A DNA stretch of 64,000 nucleotides, from contig JARKIP010000053.1 in assembly GCA_029990175.1 (NCBI GenBank), positions 19,176,001 through 19,240,000 of the forward strand, written 5' to 3'. The notes beneath the pieces were generated by a model. The model saw nothing but the letters and a program-made list of their open reading frames with translations, had not been told where the DNA came from and did no database searches. The position numbers and the translations under genes are program-made. Below are positions 45,037-55,810 of this stretch, piece after piece (positions within the stretch are counted from its first letter, which is position 1; each line of letters begins with the position of its first letter). The stretch comes from Petunia secreta (taxonomy: Eukaryota; Streptophyta; Magnoliopsida; Solanales; Solanaceae).

Positions 45037-45669
45037 TTTTTTTCTTTTTCACTCTCTTTTCTAGATCTAAAAAAATGTTGTTTCAAGAGTGGAGAAATAT
45101 TTTTTTTTTTCAGATTTTAGGAGAGAAGAGATGAAAATATTTTCTAGATCTAGAATTTTTGTTTTTTTGAGAGTAAAAAGTGTGTTTTCTTGATGAGTAT
45201 TTTCAATGTATTTTTCATATTGTTCCAGATCTGATTCTTGTGTGCGTTGTTTTTTCTGATGGAGTGAGTATGTGTCTGGTGAAAAATGAGGGCTTTTGGC
45301 TTTTATATCTAGGTGTGGGCCGAGTTAGGACTTGGGCTTGCGGGTTGAGTTTTTGGCTGATCCTATTTTCTTACAAATGGCCATTAGAAGGTTTACTTTA
45401 TTTAAAGAGTACACAATTAGCTAGATATTTAAAGAGTACACAATTAGCTAGAATTAAAACTACACAAAGTTGTAATACTATCACAATTGAAATATAAAAT
45501 TACAATCAAACACACAAGAAGTAATTTTTGATAATTTTTACTTTTTTTTACTAATTAACGATAATTTTAGTTAAAATAAAAGACAAAATTTTAGGAAAAT
45601 TTGGTATGAAATTATCAAGGCTATTTTGAGCAAATTTTTATTTTTTTGTGCCAAAATTAGGTGATTACA
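43766..45669 (-). repeat. 3' LTR of Ogre-like element 1
   Basis: It begins tgtcacaaccctttttta and ends ggtgattaca in + coordinates, matching 51639-53348. It is longer than its partner because of an extra stretch near 44060-44200 and a second copy of gagtacacaattagctag (about 45405-45450). It contains (gt)n(at)n at 45001-45036. Confidence 0.92.
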
Positions 45670-45682
45670 GCTGCCCCTCTTT
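45670..45682 (-). other. Polypurine tract of Ogre-like element 1
   Basis: Minus strand aaagaggggcagc, touching the LTR start TGTAATCACC. Confidence 0.8.
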
Positions 45683-46209
45683 GTCCGAAACCCCTCTTTG
45701 TTCGAGAACATGAAGAGTTTTCGGACAAAGAAGTAATCAACAGCTAATTTTAGCTTTCTGGTTCTAGCCAAGAGCATGCTTCGCAAAATGGTGACCGTAC
45801 CTTGAATTTTGGTTCTAACGAAAAATAAGGCTACCTACATATCCCCGGACTAAAGAATCAAGTGAGTGTAGTTCCTCACGAGCGGTAGTTTGAACTACCG
45901 CATTCAGATATACACTAGACTCTCCTAGACTAACATTACGCACTCTCTAGACATACACAAACTAACTGTATACACTTGCAAACTAACTAGGACTAACTCG
46001 ACGCTTCTAGACTTACCCGGACTGACACAAAAGGCTTTTGACATACTAAAGCTGTTGATGCTGGTCACTTGTTACTGGTTGTTGGTTTCTTGCTGGTGGT
46101 CATTGTTTTACAAGAAAATAAAAATACAACATTGAAATGTAAAAATTACAATTCCTACTCTAAGTCTTCATGCTTCCTGAGATGAGCTTCTTGGTTCTTG
46201 CTCCCCTCA
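45683..46209 (-). mobile_element. Ogre-like element 1: 3' untranslated part
   Basis: Non-coding. It holds one copy of the recurring phrase ggctacctacatatcc (45830-45845) and tactagact-type words (ctagac, ctaact) repeated between 45910 and 46030. Confidence 0.6.
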
Positions 46210-46950
46210 TTTGTTGAAAATAAAACCACCGCTCTTGGTTCAGGTGGGTCTTGCTTTTGCAGAAAATAAAACCACCAATCTAGGTTCAGGTGGGTCTTCC
46301 CTCTTTATAGAAATGGATTCCCTCGTTCTTCAGGTGGGCGCCTACACTTCTTCAAATGTATTTCCTTGTTCTTCAAGTGGGTGCCTTGACTTCTTCAAAT
46401 GTATTCCCTCGATCTTCAGGTGGGTGCCTCGACTTCTCAAAATTACTCCCTCATCCTCTAGGTGGGTGCCTCGACTTTCTCAAAACTACTCCCTCATTCT
46501 CCAGGTGGGTGCCTCGACTTCTTAAAACTACTCCCTCATTCTCCAGGTGGGTGCCTCGACTTTCTCAAACTATTCGCTCATTCTTCAGTTGGGCGCCTAG
46601 ACTTCTCAAAACTACTCCCTCATTCTTCAGGTGGGTGCCTCAATTTTCTCAAAACTACTCCCTCATTCTCCAGGTGGGTGCCTCGACTTTCTAAAACTAC
46701 TCCCTCATTCTCCAGGTGGGTGCCTCGACTTTCTAAAAACTACTCACTCATTCTCCAGGTGGGTGGCTCGACTTCTCAAACTACTCCCTCATTCTCCAGG
46801 TGGGTGCCTCGACTTTCTCAAAACTGCTCCCTCATTCTCCAGGTGGGTGCCTTGACTTTCTCAAAACTACTCCCTCATTCTCCAGGTGGTGCCTCGACTT
46901 TCTAAAACTACTCCCTCATTCTCCAGGTGGGTGCCTCGACTTCTTGAAAT
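46210..46950 (-). repeat. About 43-bp minisatellite, about 17 units
   Basis: The core ccaggtgggtgcctcgactt and its spacer (tctcaaaactactccctcat) recur about every 43 bases; the best units are 46460-46945, more diverged ones lie to the left. Because a 43-bp unit shifts frame each time, long open frames of repeats arise in all + frames. These are not genes. The array lies in the 3' part of the element, near the PPT. Confidence 0.95.
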
Positions 46951-47880
46951 GAACTTCTTTATAAAGGTTGCTTCTGACTTGAAAGTTGAAACTGTTGCTC
47001 TTGAAATTGCCGCTTGGGCTGGCTTTGACTTGAAAGTTGAAACTCCTGAAAACTTGAAATTGGCGCTCAGGCAGGCTTTGACTTGAAAATGAAATGTCCG
47101 GTTATAGTTTAGCGGATTTTGACTTTAAGACCGGAAACTGCATCTTGAATCTGCATATTTTGGACAACCTCTTTCATGGTACATTCTTTGGACCGTCATT
47201 CTTTATACCGATGTGCAACATTGGACTCCAATTATCTGGGTTGGTCCTGACTTGCTCTATTACGACTATGAAACTTGTAAACGACCTTTGCAAAACTTTC
47301 TATTGCTCGAAAAGAAATTAGAAAATAAGATAAAAGGTGAAGGGAAGAATTTCAAGAGGAGACATTGAATGAAAGATGTCTCTAGAAAAGAAGAACTTAT
47401 CCGGAGGTGAAATAACGACCTTATTAAACATGACATGCATTTTGGAATCAACTCTTCATCTATTCACACGATCTATCCCTGATTTTGCTCCCATTCTTCC
47501 AATCTTGCTTGATGGCAAATCTAACGACCCTTATTCGACTAGTAGTGCCCTTTCAGATTTTCACCGACTAGCCTCCCTCCTTGTTCTTTTAACTCACTAT
47601 TGTCTTGCAGCGCCTTTTCAGGTTTCACCGACAAGACTTCATTTTTTCTTTTCTTTTCATTTTGTTTTCGTTTCTGTCATTTTTCGCTCTTTCCTCATCG
47701 ATCTCCTATCTTTCCTTGCTGATCGACCCCATCTTTTATTTCTTTCTTCAATTTTCGGCCTTTATCTTGATTCCCCGGAGAATTTCTTCTTTGATGACCT
47801 TGGTGCTCCCATCTCCTAAATGTGTTTGTCAGCTTATAAAATACGACTTTACAGCGTGAAACTTATCCCTTGATACCCTA
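46951..47880. mobile_element. Ogre-like element 1: non-coding middle, part 1
   Basis: The phrase tgacttgaaagttgaaact occurs twice (about 46976 and 47026) and once in part (47075). Pyrimidine-rich frames at 47376-47859 have no recognised domain. Confidence 0.5.
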
Positions 47881-48720
47881 CTCGCTTGACATTCTCGATG
47901 ATCGGTCAGAAGGGTCTTTATTTGGACTGTAATATTGGATTTGGTTAGGCTATAAAGAAAAGGATTCAACATAAAAGCTCAGAAACATCTCATGAGACGA
48001 CTGGATGAACATTGAAAACTTTGAAATCACCGCTTTTTGAAGATAAACCAAACTTTTTCCCCAGTTTAGGCAAATTGGGGATTCTTTTTTTTCTTCTTTT
48101 TTTTTCCTTGAGTTTTTCTCTTTGGTTTGAAAAGCAGTATGAAAGCATCTCATGAAACGACTTGGTGAATGATACAACCCTTGGAATCATTTTTTATTCA
48201 AAAATAATCTCAAACTTTAGCTTCAGTTTAGTGAAAAATGAGGGATTTCTTTTGAATTTGATTTTTTTTTTTGATATGAAAACATAGGAGATATTGAGAC
48301 TATCTCCTGAGATGAACACAATGAAAGTAAAAAGGATATTGACTTTCTCCCTTTTCTCTTTTTTTTTTTAAAAAAAATAAAATAAATTTCTACCCAGTTT
48401 AGGACAAACTGGGGTGCCTTGAGTTTCTTCCCCTAATACGAGACAGATATGCTAAATGTCTCATGGAACATGTGAATAAATGGTACAACAATAGAAGTTT
48501 GTTTTTATTTTATTTTAAAATAAAATAAAAACAAACTTCTGCCCCAGTTTAGCATCAAAGGGGGAACTGAATTTTTCTTTGACATTGGCCGCACACTTGG
48601 AGGTAAGTTTTACGTCAATATGAGATAGGGGAAAAATGAACTTTTTCCTGTTATGACCGCACCCGAATGGTTGCCTACGTATCCTTTTGAGAGGAATCAG
48701 GTCAGACGTAGCTCTAGGAC
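47880..48720 (-). repeat. Diverged repeats with 'cagtttag' and 'ctcatgaNacga' words
   Basis: The block (c)atctcatgaRacgact...ccagtttagRcaaa..gggg recurs near 47985-48090, 48145-48245, 48290-48415 and 48440-48560, roughly every 110-190 bases. Copies are separated by poly-T runs of different lengths. Confidence 0.7.
48493..48540. repeat. Perfect 48-bp palindrome
   Basis: The 24-base arm agaagtttgtttttatttta(tttt) is followed immediately by its exact complement, with no loop. It would extrude as a cruciform or fold as a hairpin in RNA. It overlaps the end of one of the diverged repeats above. Confidence 0.97.
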
Positions 48721-49101
48721 TGAGGTAGATTTTTGTTGTTTTTGTTTCCTCTTTCTTTCTCTGTTTTTTTTTTCTTTTTTTTCCCCTCTTCTTTTTTATT
48801 TTCTTTAATCGCATCAAAAGGATTCCAAGAGAAGGTAGGCCAAGTAAAACACAGAACAAGGCTAAAAAAGACTGACAAAAGGATATAGTGTTTGGATAGA
48901 AAACGAAAGCCATCCGTCACCCCGACCTGAGAATGCCTCGCACAAATAATGGTTCAATCAATTTACCTGGATTGATCCACACACGTCCTTGAGTTCTACT
49001 TCAATGATGGTTCTCAAAACTGGTATTTCAAATTTGGTCGAAGCGACCGTGCACGATTTTGAACTTCTCACCGATCTCCCTTATCGGATGACTATTGATT
49101 A
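48721..49101. mobile_element. Ogre-like element 1: non-coding middle, part 2
   Basis: Contains ggttgcctacgtatcc (48670-48685, just left) and long poly-T runs. No coding domain. Confidence 0.5.
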
Positions 49102-49328
49102 CTCCCTCCGTTTCAAAAAGGATGAACCTATTTTCTTTTTAGTCTGTTTAAAAAAGAATGACCACTTTCTAAATCTGGAAAGAAATATTCACTTTTACTC
49201 ATCCCTAGATGATTTGTAGCCACACAAATATCTATAACTTATTTTAGACCACAAGTTTCAAAAGTCTTCTCTCTTTATTAAACTCCGTCCAAAGTCAAAT
49301 GGGTTCATCTAAAGTGGAACGGAGGGAG
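49102..49328. mobile_element. Stowaway-type MITE 1
   Basis: Ends ctccctccgttt and acggagggag form inverted repeats, flanked by the TA duplication (49100-49101 and 49329-49330). The 227-bp body is close to MITE 2 at 62976-63203. Tc1/mariner-type non-autonomous element. Confidence 0.95.
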
Positions 49329-49330
49329 TA

Positions 49331-50584
49331 ATTCCCAACTTATTTCACTCCCTTTCCCTCATAATTCTGATGGTTCATTAAGACAATATGTCGGACCGCG
49401 TGTTTAGATCTAGAAGTAAACCCCGTATGCATGTCATGTTATTAAGGCCGACAATCAAAAAAGAAGACAAAATTCAGAGAGACAAAAGACAGAATCTTGA
49501 GACAAGAATTGGATCTCGCTCCCTTTTTTTTTGGTTGAGGTATATGGGTTTGAATATCAAAACGAGCAAATAATGCACTTGGATTACAACCCTCAAATAA
49601 CCAAGTACATAGAAAGGATAACAAAACAAGCTACAACGTTTCTCAGTTGCACAATTGCTCGTTAGGACCGATTTTTGGACTTATGTATTGCTGAGAGCTT
49701 CACCAATTTGCACCATGTTGATGCCAAAGACGTGCCTCAGATCCAACGATAAATTATGTCATTTCTCATTTTTTCAACTTTTGGACCTCGTGAAACATTC
49801 AACAAAGGCAAGGGACAGGCATTCTGGTGGGACTGTTCCCATAGTAGTGACATGACCTGTGTCCGCCATCAATTATTTCTTATTTTGACCTCCCTGGTTG
49901 ACCTCTCATTCTGCCTCCTCAAGCGTTGATCAGAACCAATCTTAGAGCGCCTATTAAATAGCACAAACTTTGAAACTTTAGGTAACTACCCGGGTTAGCA
50001 CAAAGAAATCACATATTGCAAGCCTAGGGTTGTTATGCGTCATCCCGAAATGGTTCGTTGTGCAAGCCGCGTGTACCGATAGTATTCCCAAAATATTTCT
50101 ACATGTCGCGTTAGACAAAATCAGGACGCAAATCAAAGCGACGCAATTCCAAACAAGGACAAACTTGGATGATTTTTGATTTTTTTTCTTTTATTCTCTG
50201 ACTCAACAAACATAATTTAGACAAACGACATGACACAGACTCAAAATAAACTGGTTAACGTGATGCACGAGTCAAAAGATATATACAAACTGATACATTG
50301 GGTGGGTACACCCGTACGGTGAAAATAATGAGACTCGACATTTAAGTGAAATCAGATTATTCTACGAGGATCGACGCAAAATACAACTTAACTAATTGCA
50401 ATTTATCATCTGTACCTTTTCTTGACCTTGAAAAATACAACACAAAGTAAAGTGGGACCCTAGAATAATATTATTTTTTTTGTTTGTTTAATGAAAATTC
50501 AAGACTCAACTCGAGGGAGGTTCTGACGGAACTTAAGAACAGATTATGAAACAAACTATTATTTTTATCCGAAAGGTGACTCCA
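49331..50584. mobile_element. Ogre-like element 1: non-coding middle, part 3
   Basis: No domain. Small frames have no recognisable features. Confidence 0.45.
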
Positions 50585-50990
50585 AAATCGGACATTATGA
50601 CAACACAAAGGTGGACACAATTTTTTTTTTTTTGAAACAAACTCTTTGATCTAATTCGAAAATAATTTTAGAGTATTTACAAAATTTGGTCATTATAACG
50701 ACACAACGATACAAAATATTACACGAATTAGATACAAAATTAGTTTACAAAAATTGGCCATTATGACGGCGTAAAACCCCGATAAATCACTTTCAAAAAA
50801 ATGGACTTGACTTGGACACAGACGCAAAGACAAAAGGGTCCCAAAATTTCGCCATTATACCGGTGCAAAACTATAACAGCGCAAAACTGTGACAAATTAT
50901 TTTCTAATACTTGAGACCAAATCCAGACACAAAATTAGACTCTAAAGTTCTTGAAAAAAAAAATTCGTCATTATAACGGCATAAAATGAC
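50585..50990. repeat. Recurring module NcattataacggcRYaaaa
   Basis: Five copies of aaatt(t)gNcattat(a/g)acNgcRcaaaa (about 50585, 50683, 50751, 50844, 50961) at spacings of 70-120 bases, followed each time by words such as gacacaaaatta. They are in the 5' part of the element. Confidence 0.8.
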
Positions 50991-51617
50991 AACTAAAGAT
51001 ATTTTGAGACACGAGACTAAACCTAATTTTCTATCTTTTTTTTTCTTTTTTATTTCCAAAATCTGGCTCTCGCCCCCCGATGATCGGTCAGCATAACAAC
51101 CATCTTTCTACAACAAATGCAACACATAACATGCCATTAATGTGTCTTTTCGGGACACGGGCCCATCTTGACACAAAGGGGTCAGCCTAAACAAGTGCAG
51201 TACCGGTGTAAAGCACCTCACTAAGTCAAATATGATGCAGATAACTGGGCATAAAGGTTTAACTCTAGGTGACACAACTGACTCGGTGTCTAGATTGGCT
51301 GAAGAACCCAGTGGACTAACGGGGCAGAAAGCGCATCAGGGCCATCCGGCAAAAGAGTGTCCGGCCTAAAACCCCTTGACACCCTCCTCCTAAATCATGG
51401 CCAATTTAGTAAGAAGGCCCAGATGCCACAAGCAATCTGGTAAGTGCATGTGTGCAAGTGTTCCAGAGACTCAGAGGTGTGCGAAAGAAGACAGTGTTAT
51501 ATACAGTTCAACAATATCAAAGCGGTAATATTCAAGATGTGGCAACGAAAACAACAATATTTACAAGTCGAAAGGCGACAATTTTTTTAAGCCTGAGATT
51601 CTCAGTTTTTACTTTCC
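50991..51617 (-). mobile_element. Ogre-like element 1: leader next to the primer site
   Basis: Non-coding leader. It contains cccccgatgatcggtcag (about 51075-51092), which also occurs as ctcgatgatcggtcag at 47895. Confidence 0.5.
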
Positions 51618-51635
51618 TCCCCAGCGGAGTCTCCA
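51618..51635 (-). other. Primer-binding site of Ogre-like element 1
   Basis: Minus strand TGGAGACTCCGCTGGGGA, three bases from the LTR. It fits, from memory, the tRNA-Arg-type site TGGCGACTCYGCTGGGGA of Ogre elements with one change. Confidence 0.88.
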
Positions 51636-51638
51636 AGC

Positions 51639-53348
51639 TGTCACGACCCTTTTTTACACACAATTAAATTAAAGAATTGTGTATTTAAAAGTTGTGACGG
51701 GTGCTAAAGATACACAATTATTAAGAGAATTCAGAGCCGCCACTTGACAAGTTAAAGGTGTGCCAAGTCACCAAAGTGGTGTACCTAGAACCTTTGACTC
51801 GTAAATGGTCTGCATCATAGTTCCGGGTAAGGATATCGATTGACTCTCGGGAAGGGATTAGGCATCCTTGAGTCCTGTGCAAGCATAGTTGCTTTTTTTT
51901 ATTTTATGCTTTTCGACTCTTACGAATTATGTTTATCGTTTGTGACAAATCATACTTATAAATGCCTAATCGAGTGATTTAAATTGTCTTGCCTTGGCAA
52001 TTATTTTTTTTTTTTTTGTTTTTTTGAATTTTAATAACTTTTTGGACTTAACTTTTGCGTTAAACAGTCACTCTCATGCCTAAACTTTGCCAAGCTTCGT
52101 CATGCCTAAGATTTTCCAAGATTAGCCTTTAACATTTCTGACGCAAATTAACAAGATATGATTTTCTTTTGATGTACCAATTTACTTTATACATTTCATG
52201 TTTGGTCCAAATTCACAAGCTTGCCGTTTGGAATTAAATTTGCATGCAACATTCTATTTAACCTATTCCATTTCAACGTACTAATGTCCAGAGTGAGTCA
52301 TATGACCCAAATAATTTAACTTTTAAGTACATCATTTGATATTTTAGCAAAAGCAGCAAACAAACACTCAAGCAATTAAGAAACGAGGTTAGAGTTGACC
52401 ACAAAAATATTATAGTAACCACATTATGACATTTCTGACTTTAATACATGACGATAACATATTACTACAATATAAAGTAAAGCTTAAAAAAATTACCTAT
52501 TGTCAAGGTTCTTGAAGCAACCAGCGGAAAATGACAAGCCAAGCAAGTCCAAATACCCAACAACTAACAACTAAACCCCTCTAAAAATGCTAATGAACAA
52601 ACCCTTAAACAAGCCCCCTTTACTACCTTGACCCAAGATTAAAACCCCAAAATCCTTTAACATTCCAGTCATTTTTTGTTATGAATCTTCTGCTTTTATT
52701 TTCCTACTTTCTTTCACTTCTTTCTCTAATGTATATATATATATATATATTTTTTTTTTCTTTTTCACTCTCTTTTTCAGATCTAAAAAAAAATGTTGTT
52801 TCAAGAGGGGAGAAATTCTTTTTTTTTTTTTTTAGATTTTAGGAGAGAAGAGATGAAAATATTTTCCAGATCTAGAATTTTTTTTTTATGAGAGTAAAAA
52901 GTGTGTTTTCTTGATGAGTGTTTTCAATGTATTTTTCATATTGTTCCAGATCTGACTCTTGTGTGTGTGTGTTTTTTTTTTCCTGATGGAGTGGGTGTGT
53001 GTCTGGTGAAAAATGAGGGTTTTAGGACTTGGGCTTGCGGGTTGAGTTTTTTGCTGATCCTATTTTCTTACAAATGGCCATTACAAGGTTTATTTTATTT
53101 AAAGAGTACACAATTAGCTAGAATTAAAACTACACAAAGTTGTAATACTATCACAATTGAAATATAAAATTACAATCAAACACACAAGAAGTAATTTTTG
53201 ATAATTTTTGTATTTTTTCCTAATTAACGATAATTTTAGTTAAAATAAAAGACAAAATTTTAGGAAAATTTGACAAAATTTGATATGAAATTATCAAGGC
53301 TATTTTGAGAAATTTTTTGTATTTTCGTGCCAAAATTAGGTGATTACA
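51639..53348 (-). repeat. 5' LTR of Ogre-like element 1
   Basis: Begins tgtcacgaccctttttta and ends ggtgattaca. It lacks about 140 bases present at 44060-44200 and other short pieces of the left LTR. A (ta)n run at 52732-52750 corresponds to the (gt)n(at)n of the left LTR. Confidence 0.92.
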
Positions 53349-53353
53349 CCTAA

Positions 53354-53820
53354 CGTTGCCACTAAGAGTTGTTAGATCATGATTTATTATCCTCCCAAGC
53401 GGACGACTCGAGAGGGAGAACGTCTCGGATCATCTACATTCCAAGTTGCTACCCCTAAAGGGAATTTTGTGAGGAAAGAAGCGGTCGTAACCACCATATT
53501 TTTCAACTCACGATTTTGAAATTGCCAGGAGTGGCAGGAGGTATGAACGGTATGCACAAGTTTAAAAATGTACAAGTTTGAAGAAAATGCATATATTTTC
53601 TTAAAATGTGTAAGCATTGAAAAATGATGCACAAGTTGAAACAGTTCACAAAATAACTTTTAAAAAGAAGCAGTAAAAAAAACAAAAAAAACAAGTTATT
53701 TTCGAGAAATAGGATAATAGGAACAAGACAATATTAAAAACGCAAAAAGAATCATGAAGTGAAACCATTTTAAAGAAAAAGATTTAGCAAACTTGTGGAG
53801 GATTTGAAAACTGTTGAAGC
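53354..53820 (-). repeat. Duplicated Ogre-like leader sequence, copy A right part
   Basis: Closely matches 62234-62708 (cgttgccactaagagttg ... gatttgaaaactgttgaagc). The match stops exactly at 53820, where a Ty3 pol fragment on the + strand begins. Confidence 0.9.
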
Positions 53821-53991
53821 ATAGCTGATGCTTTATCTAGAAGGCTGGAAGAATCTGGTGACTTATGTGCCCTACCTGAAGTTAATCCTACTTGGATGTC
53901 AGAATTTATGAACAGCTATGAAAATGATTCCACAACTAGCCAATTACTACTTGAGCTCATTGCAGACCCTTTTTTTATTCGGAGGGACACG
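53821..53991 (+). pseudogene. Ty3/gypsy pol fragment (RNase H to integrase linker)
   Basis: A 57-codon open stretch on the + strand reads IADALSRRLEESGDLCALPE, then VNPTWMSEFMNSYENDSTTS and QLLLELIADP before a stop. The 'ADALSR' motif closes the RNase H domain of Ty3 elements, and the following acidic linker leads to the integrase. There is no start codon and no other part of the element, so this is a captured or truncated fragment. It is on the opposite strand to the surrounding Ogre-like sequence and has no stops, so it may be young. Confidence 0.78.
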
Positions 53992-54200
53992 TAAGGGACT
54001 TTGCATATATACAGAACGGGACTTCTATTAGGCCTCCAAAATGTCATTGGCTAAATGATGTAGTATCCGTTCAAATCAATGTATAGCCTCAAATAAAATA
54101 TTTTCATAAGCCAACAACACGGTATTTGTAATGTTCAAATTAGTAAGCATCAGAAATAACCATTGACTTTAAAAAAATGAAGGGTCCACAGCGCAATTAA
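53992..54200. other. Unassigned DNA right of the pol fragment
   Basis: AT-rich, non-coding. Could be either the start of the next LTR or further fragment; no boundary visible. Confidence 0.4.
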
Positions 54201-55797
54201 AGTAACCATGTCAAAAACACCCAGAAACAAAGAGTTTGCAGCAAAATAAGCTCAAAACAGGAGAACAACACAGCACAGAAATGTAGTGTCGCAGATCATA
54301 ACAGGGACGACGCTAATTCAATAATGAAACCTAGCAGCAACGGTAACAGGAATAGCAATGATTCAACAGCCAAGATTCATAATCCCTGTTCAAGACAAAC
54401 AAAAGAGACAACTGATACACATGGTCAATTAGATGCCGGTGGGACAAAGAGTGGCGACAAGGGGCGGAACAACACCCAAACAAATGAGGAGCGACTGCCA
54501 GCGAGAGAGCAGCGACGCCGCTGCGACTTTGATGTCCTTTGGCGTTGCTGCTACTGTTCTCTCACCACGGTCACCTGTTGTGTCCCTTTTCGATCTCCCT
54601 TTTTCGTATAACTCGGTATCATTTCTAATCCCCTATCCCGATCTGTTACTCCGCTGGTGGTTTCCACCTTTTTCCCTTATCCTCGTTACTGGTTTTATCC
54701 CGGTGGTATGTTTATATATTTCTTAATATGTTCTTATGTGTTTGGATTGGGGTAAAGAGGTATTCACCGGTTTTTTTATGTGTGATCTGTTGGTGTGTCT
54801 GTAAAATTGTGTTTGCCTGTGTTCATTGATTTATTGGGTCATCTCTGAAAAATGTGAAGGCAAAGGACCAATTTATACCTAGAAAATGAGAAAATATCCA
54901 TTGGAGGAAATAGGGAGGGAATGATTAAGGGATGCTGCTAAGAGAGATTGAGGGGATTCTTGGGAGAGATTAGGGGGATTTGGACATAAAAAGGAAGAAA
55001 TGATACTTGATTTCGGAATTAGTTTAAAAATAAAATAGGAGGAAAAAGAAAATGTATGGTGCAATTAATCTCTTAACAAAATGAACGTATCTAGACGAAC
55101 ACTTGTCTAGGTTCAAAACGAATTTTAAAAGAAATGTCTTAGAAGGGGAATTTTGAGAGTGATTTTGGAATAATTCGATGTTCGAAAGAAAGATTCAAAA
55201 TAAGTACTTTAAAAGGAAGATTTGCATATATTTAAATTCAAAAGGAACTTAAACTCAAATAAAAACGACAAGTCAAGAGGTAGAAGTGGATTGGTTATTT
55301 TATGGAATAGTGAAAATGCATGGGCCAGAGTGGGTATAATCTGGTCGGACCTTTGTCTAAATTCAAAGGAGATTTTTTCAATTCAAATTTAGATGAAATA
55401 TGCCAGAGTTACGAAATAGTATGGATGGTATAAAATCCGGACTAGATAACTTCAATTGGACTGATATTTAACTAAAGGTGCATATTACATAAAAAAATAT
55501 AAACATATATACTATGTAAAGAAGAAGAAAAAAAAAAACATATAAGACAACTGAGGTCAAATATTTACTAAATGCTATAAATGCACGAAATTGTGCAAAC
55601 AACTATATTTTTGAAAAATAGCCTAAATGATGTAAAATTATATAATATAGCCACAATTAGGTACATAATATAAGTAGAAAAAACACACGTAAATGCATGC
55701 CTTTTTATGCAAATTTGCTCAAACAGTTAAATTGTACCTTTAAGTTAAATTATAGCCAATTATGGAAAAAAAAGAGGGACAAAAGTAGGTGTCAACA
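54201..55797 (-). repeat. Presumed 3' LTR of Ogre-like element 2 (distal part)
   Basis: It ends gtaggtgtcaaca (55785-55797) directly before a PPT in minus orientation, as an LTR start TGTTGACACC would on the minus strand. The left boundary is not visible; the first 640 bases of the partner LTR at 63358 onwards have no match here, so the left part is missing. The two + strand frames at 54324-54726 are Arg/Cys/Phe-rich and unsupported. Confidence 0.55.
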
Positions 55798-55810
55798 GCT
55801 GCTCCTCTCT
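55798..55810 (-). other. Polypurine tract of Ogre-like element 2
   Basis: Minus strand agagaggagcagc, directly before TGTTGACACC. Compare the equivalent at 45670-45682. Confidence 0.75.

Larger units (their letters stand above)
43766..53348 (-). mobile_element. Ogre-like element 1, non-autonomous
   Basis: Minus-strand element with LTRs of 1904 and 1710 bases around about 6 kb. Left flank CCTAG (43761-43765), right flank CCTAA (53349-53353): a 5-bp duplication with one later change. The unoccupied sequence at 62230 reads cctagcgttgcc, which confirms it. A tRNA-Arg-like primer site (51618-51635) and PPT (45670-45682) fix the orientation. No gag, protease, RT or integrase is visible, so it resembles a large retrotransposon derivative mobilised by other elements. 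Confidence 0.88.

Noticed and set aside
46211..46905. Long + strand open frames (up to 147 codons) in three frames
   Set aside because: They are translations of a 43-bp minisatellite whose unit length is not a multiple of three and which has no stop; no start context or domain.
54324..54726. Two overlapping + strand frames of 95 and 97 codons, possibly a host gene exon
   Set aside because: No domain, no splice context, and they lie in sequence read as an Ogre-like LTR with its end at 55797.
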